Shown: positions 62,365 to 64,000 of the stretch, piece by piece
How the letters are laid out: every line of letters begins with the position of its first letter
Numbering within the stretch: the first letter of the stretch is position 1
NCBI GenBank assembly: GCA_046533095.1
Contig: JAJQRA010000035.1
Location: 117,707 to 181,706, forward strand
DNA: 64,000 bases
Direction: 5' to 3'
Source: ZAX-1 sp046533095
GTDB taxonomy: Bacteria > Bacillota > Clostridia > Lachnospirales > Lachnospiraceae
Made by a program: the position numbers and the translations under genes
The notes under the pieces: model-generated
The model's input: the letters and a program-made list of their open reading frames with translations, nothing else
What the model was told of the DNA's origin: nothing
Database searches by the model: none

Positions 62365-62491
62365 GAAACATATTCATGAATACATAAACATGTATCGTTT
62401 AAACAGGACAGGCATGGGAGCATAAAAATTGATTATTTGAGTTATATGCGAACATGTATCGTTGAATATAAATAGAAAGAGGTATAATAAA
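62365..62491. repeat. etfB-etfA spacer with a 13-bp direct repeat
   Basis: AACATGTATCGTT occurs at 62387-62399 and 62451-62463, 64 bp apart. Nothing else is seen in the spacer apart from the etfA ribosome binding site. Confidence 0.7.
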
Positions 62492-63502
62492 ATGAGTTTA
62501 CAAGATTATAAAGGTGTTTTTATCTTTGCCCAGCAGGTTGATGGCAAAGTTACCGGTGTTTCCTATGAACTGATTGGGAAAGGGAAAGAACTCGCTGCAG
62601 AGCTTGGAACAGAAGTGACAGCCGTTCTCGTCGGAGATGGTATAAAAGCTTTGGCAGACAATCTTGCCGCATATGGTGCTGATAAAGTGATTGTAGTAGA
62701 TGACCCGGTACTAAAAGAATATAGGACAGAACCATATACACATGCAATGTACAATGTTATTGAAAAATATAAACCGGAAATCGTACTTTATGGTGCGACT
62801 GCAATTGGACGCGATGTTGCCCCACGTATTTCTGCAAGGGTAAAAACCGGCCTGACTGCTGACTGTACAAAGCTGGAAGTAGATGCAGAAACAAAGAATT
62901 TAAGGATGACCCGTCCTGCATTTGGCGGAAATATTATGGCAACGATTATTTCTCCGGAACATCGTCCTCAGATGGCAACAGTTCGTCCGGGCGTTATGCA
63001 GAAGATTCAGAAAATAGAAGGTGCAAAAGCAGTTGTAGAAGAAGTGAAATTAACTTTTGAAGAGAACAACAAATATGTAGAAATCACAGAAATCGTTAAA
63101 AAAGTAACAGATAAAGTTGATATTATGGATGCCAAAATACTAGTTTCCGGTGGACGTGGTATTGGAAGCCCGGAAAACTTTAAGGTATTAGAAGACTTTG
63201 CAAAAGTTCTTGGTGCAGAAGTATCTTCTTCTCGTGCTTGTGTTGATGCTGGCTGGAGAGAAAAAGATCAACAAGTAGGACAAACCGGCAAAACTGTTCG
63301 CCCAAATCTTTATTTTGCAATTGGAATCTCCGGTGCCATTCAGCATTTGGCAGGGATGGAAGAATCTGACCTTATCATAGCAATCAACAAAGATGAAACG
63401 GCACCTATTTTTGATGTTGCAGATTATGGACTTGTTGGGGATTACAGCAAGATTGTACCATTGTTGGCAGAAAAATTAAAAAATGAACTGGCTGATAGAT
63501 AG
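62492..63502 (+). CDS. etfA: Electron transfer flavoprotein subunit alpha
   Basis: 336 residues from the ATG at 62492, preceded by AAAGAGG; the frame is open ten codons upstream without a site. The C-terminal FAD-binding region is intact: SGGRGIGSPENF, SRACVDAGW, QVGQTGKTVRPNLYFAIGISGAIQH. It is the last gene of the butyryl-CoA cluster, followed by a terminator. Confidence 0.97.
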   Translation: MSLQDYKGVFIFAQQVDGKVTGVSYELIGKGKELAAELGTEVTAVLVGDGIKALADNLAAYGADKVIVVDDPVLKEYRTEPYTHAMYNVIEKYKPEIVLYGATAIGRDVAPRISARVKTGLTADCTKLEVDAETKNLRMTRPAFGGNIMATIISPEHRPQMATVRPGVMQKIQKIEGAKAVVEEVKLTFEENNKYVEITEIVKKVTDKVDIMDAKILVSGGRGIGSPENFKVLEDFAKVLGAEVSSSRACVDAGWREKDQQVGQTGKTVRPNLYFAIGISGAIQHLAGMEESDLIIAINKDETAPIFDVADYGLVGDYSKIVPLLAEKLKNELADR

Positions 63503-63570
63503 GAAGGCTGTTGCATAGCCAATTGGCAAGTATGAAATGTGCTATATGCCCGAAGAGGCAAGCATGAAAT

Positions 63571-63624
63571 AAAACTGCGCGGTGCCCCTGTTTTGAATAG
63601 ATGGAGTGCGGCGCAGTTTTATGA
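63571..63624 (+). terminator. Terminator of the butyrate cluster
   Basis: AAAACTGCGC (63571-63580) pairs with GCGCAGTTTT (63611-63620) around a 30-base loop that can itself pair partly. The T-run is short. Confidence 0.7.
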
Positions 63625-63721
63625 ATTTCTATCGCTTTTCATCGTAATTTCACTTCTGAAAATCCGAGGTGGGGTTGATTTTGTAGTCTGATTGGTTAGG
63701 AAGGAATTTGAATCAAAAGCC

Positions 63722-63750
63722 TTGACATAGAAAACCAATAATGCTATTAT
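63722..63750 (+). promoter_or_regulatory. rRNA operon promoter P1
   Basis: TTGACA (63722-63727), 17 bp, TATTAT (63745-63750). Confidence 0.85.
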
Positions 63751-63813
63751 AAATGTCTACCGCATTAGATGTGGTAGCCATTTGAAAAAGTTGAAAAAAG
63801 TTGAAAAAAGCTG

Positions 63814-63842
63814 TTGACAAACGCAAATGGACATGGTAATAT
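63814..63842 (+). promoter_or_regulatory. rRNA operon promoter P2
   Basis: TTGACA (63814-63819), 17 bp, TAATAT (63837-63842). An 11-bp tandem GTTGAAAAAA-type repeat (63790-63810) lies just upstream. Confidence 0.85.
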
Positions 63843-63850
63843 ATGGAAGT

Positions 63851-64000
63851 TGTCGCTTGACGCGACAGGCCGCTATAAAAGAAGCATAGGCGGCAAAGAA
63901 CCTTGACAACTGAACAGTGAAATAGCCTTGAAAGATTTAATAGGAAACAAGGCCGGGCCGAACAGCCCGGCTGGACGGAAAACGTCCAAATAGATTTGGG
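63851..64000 (+). other. Pre-16S rRNA leader (16S gene beyond the window)
   Basis: The leader holds the stems TGTCGC/GCGACA (63851-63867), GCCGC/GCGGC (63869-63894), GCCGGGC/GCCCGGC (63952-63971) and GGACG/CGTCC (63973-63987), plus GAACCTTGACAACTGAACAG, a sequence typical of clostridial rRNA operon leaders. No part of mature 16S is recognised before position 64000. Confidence 0.75.

Noticed and set aside
63851..64000. Start of the 16S rRNA gene
   Set aside because: No conserved 16S 5' sequence appears before the end of the window; only the leader is present.

Overview
The window looks like a chromosome segment of an anaerobic, spore-forming, low-GC Firmicute of the class Clostridia, probably a Lachnospiraceae-type butyrate producer. 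The basis is the sporulation and cell-division block yabP-yabQ-divIC-spoIIE-tilS-hpt-ftsH, the L33-SecE-NusG-L11-L1-L10-L12-RpoB-RpoC-S12-S7-EF-G-EF-Tu backbone in standard order, and a thl-hbd-bcd-etfB-etfA butyryl-CoA cluster. No organism name can be read from the sequence.

Layout. Positions 150-4901 hold a very large hybrid sensor kinase. Positions 5039-12588 hold the sporulation/division/housekeeping block, with a Spo0A-type promoter in front of spoIIE. Positions 12885-14981 hold a cytoplasmic GH13 maltodextrin hydrolase. Positions 15207-21763 are the most distinctive part. A PAS-AAA-Fis sigma-54 activator is divergent from a five-gene operon: metallo-beta-lactamase-fold lactonase, YaaH/GPR1-type transporter, ketopantoate-reductase-like dehydrogenase, class II HMG-CoA reductase homologue without its C-terminal flap and catalytic His, and a DUF849 beta-keto acid cleavage enzyme. 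The operon has a near-perfect -24/-12 promoter and two matching upstream inverted repeats. I read it as an inducible catabolic pathway for a branched or lactonised hydroxy acid (mevalonate/mevalonolactone is one candidate). The substrate is inference.

Positions 21922-25592 hold a second hybrid kinase, an Fe-S protein, and a tandem pair of ~94-bp palindromic elements. Positions 25593-33957 hold a sugar-uptake locus: YesN/YesM-type two-component system, membrane-anchored sugar-binding protein and an mglBAC-type ABC transporter. A 21-bp-spaced direct repeat abuts the mglB promoter. Positions 34144-38558 are a mixed accessory stretch (small membrane proteins, flavodoxin, GNAT/YoaP, HD, CarD) with one decayed gene. 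Positions 38830-55723 are the ribosomal/transcription/translation backbone with L1 and L10 autoregulatory leaders. Several of its intergenic leaders carry short tandem repeats. Positions 56087-57307 encode a coiled-coil cell-wall hydrolase. Positions 58089-63502 are the butyrate cluster, preceded by a Rex operator and a leader that can form mutually exclusive RNA stems. The window ends in a double rRNA promoter and pre-16S leader; the 16S gene itself lies beyond position 64000.

Links between regions: sugar uptake (mgl, GH13) feeds glycolysis, and acetyl-CoA flows through thl-hbd-bcd-etf under probable NADH/Rex control. The sigma-54 operon would deliver acetyl-CoA/acetoacetate-level products into the same C4 chemistry.
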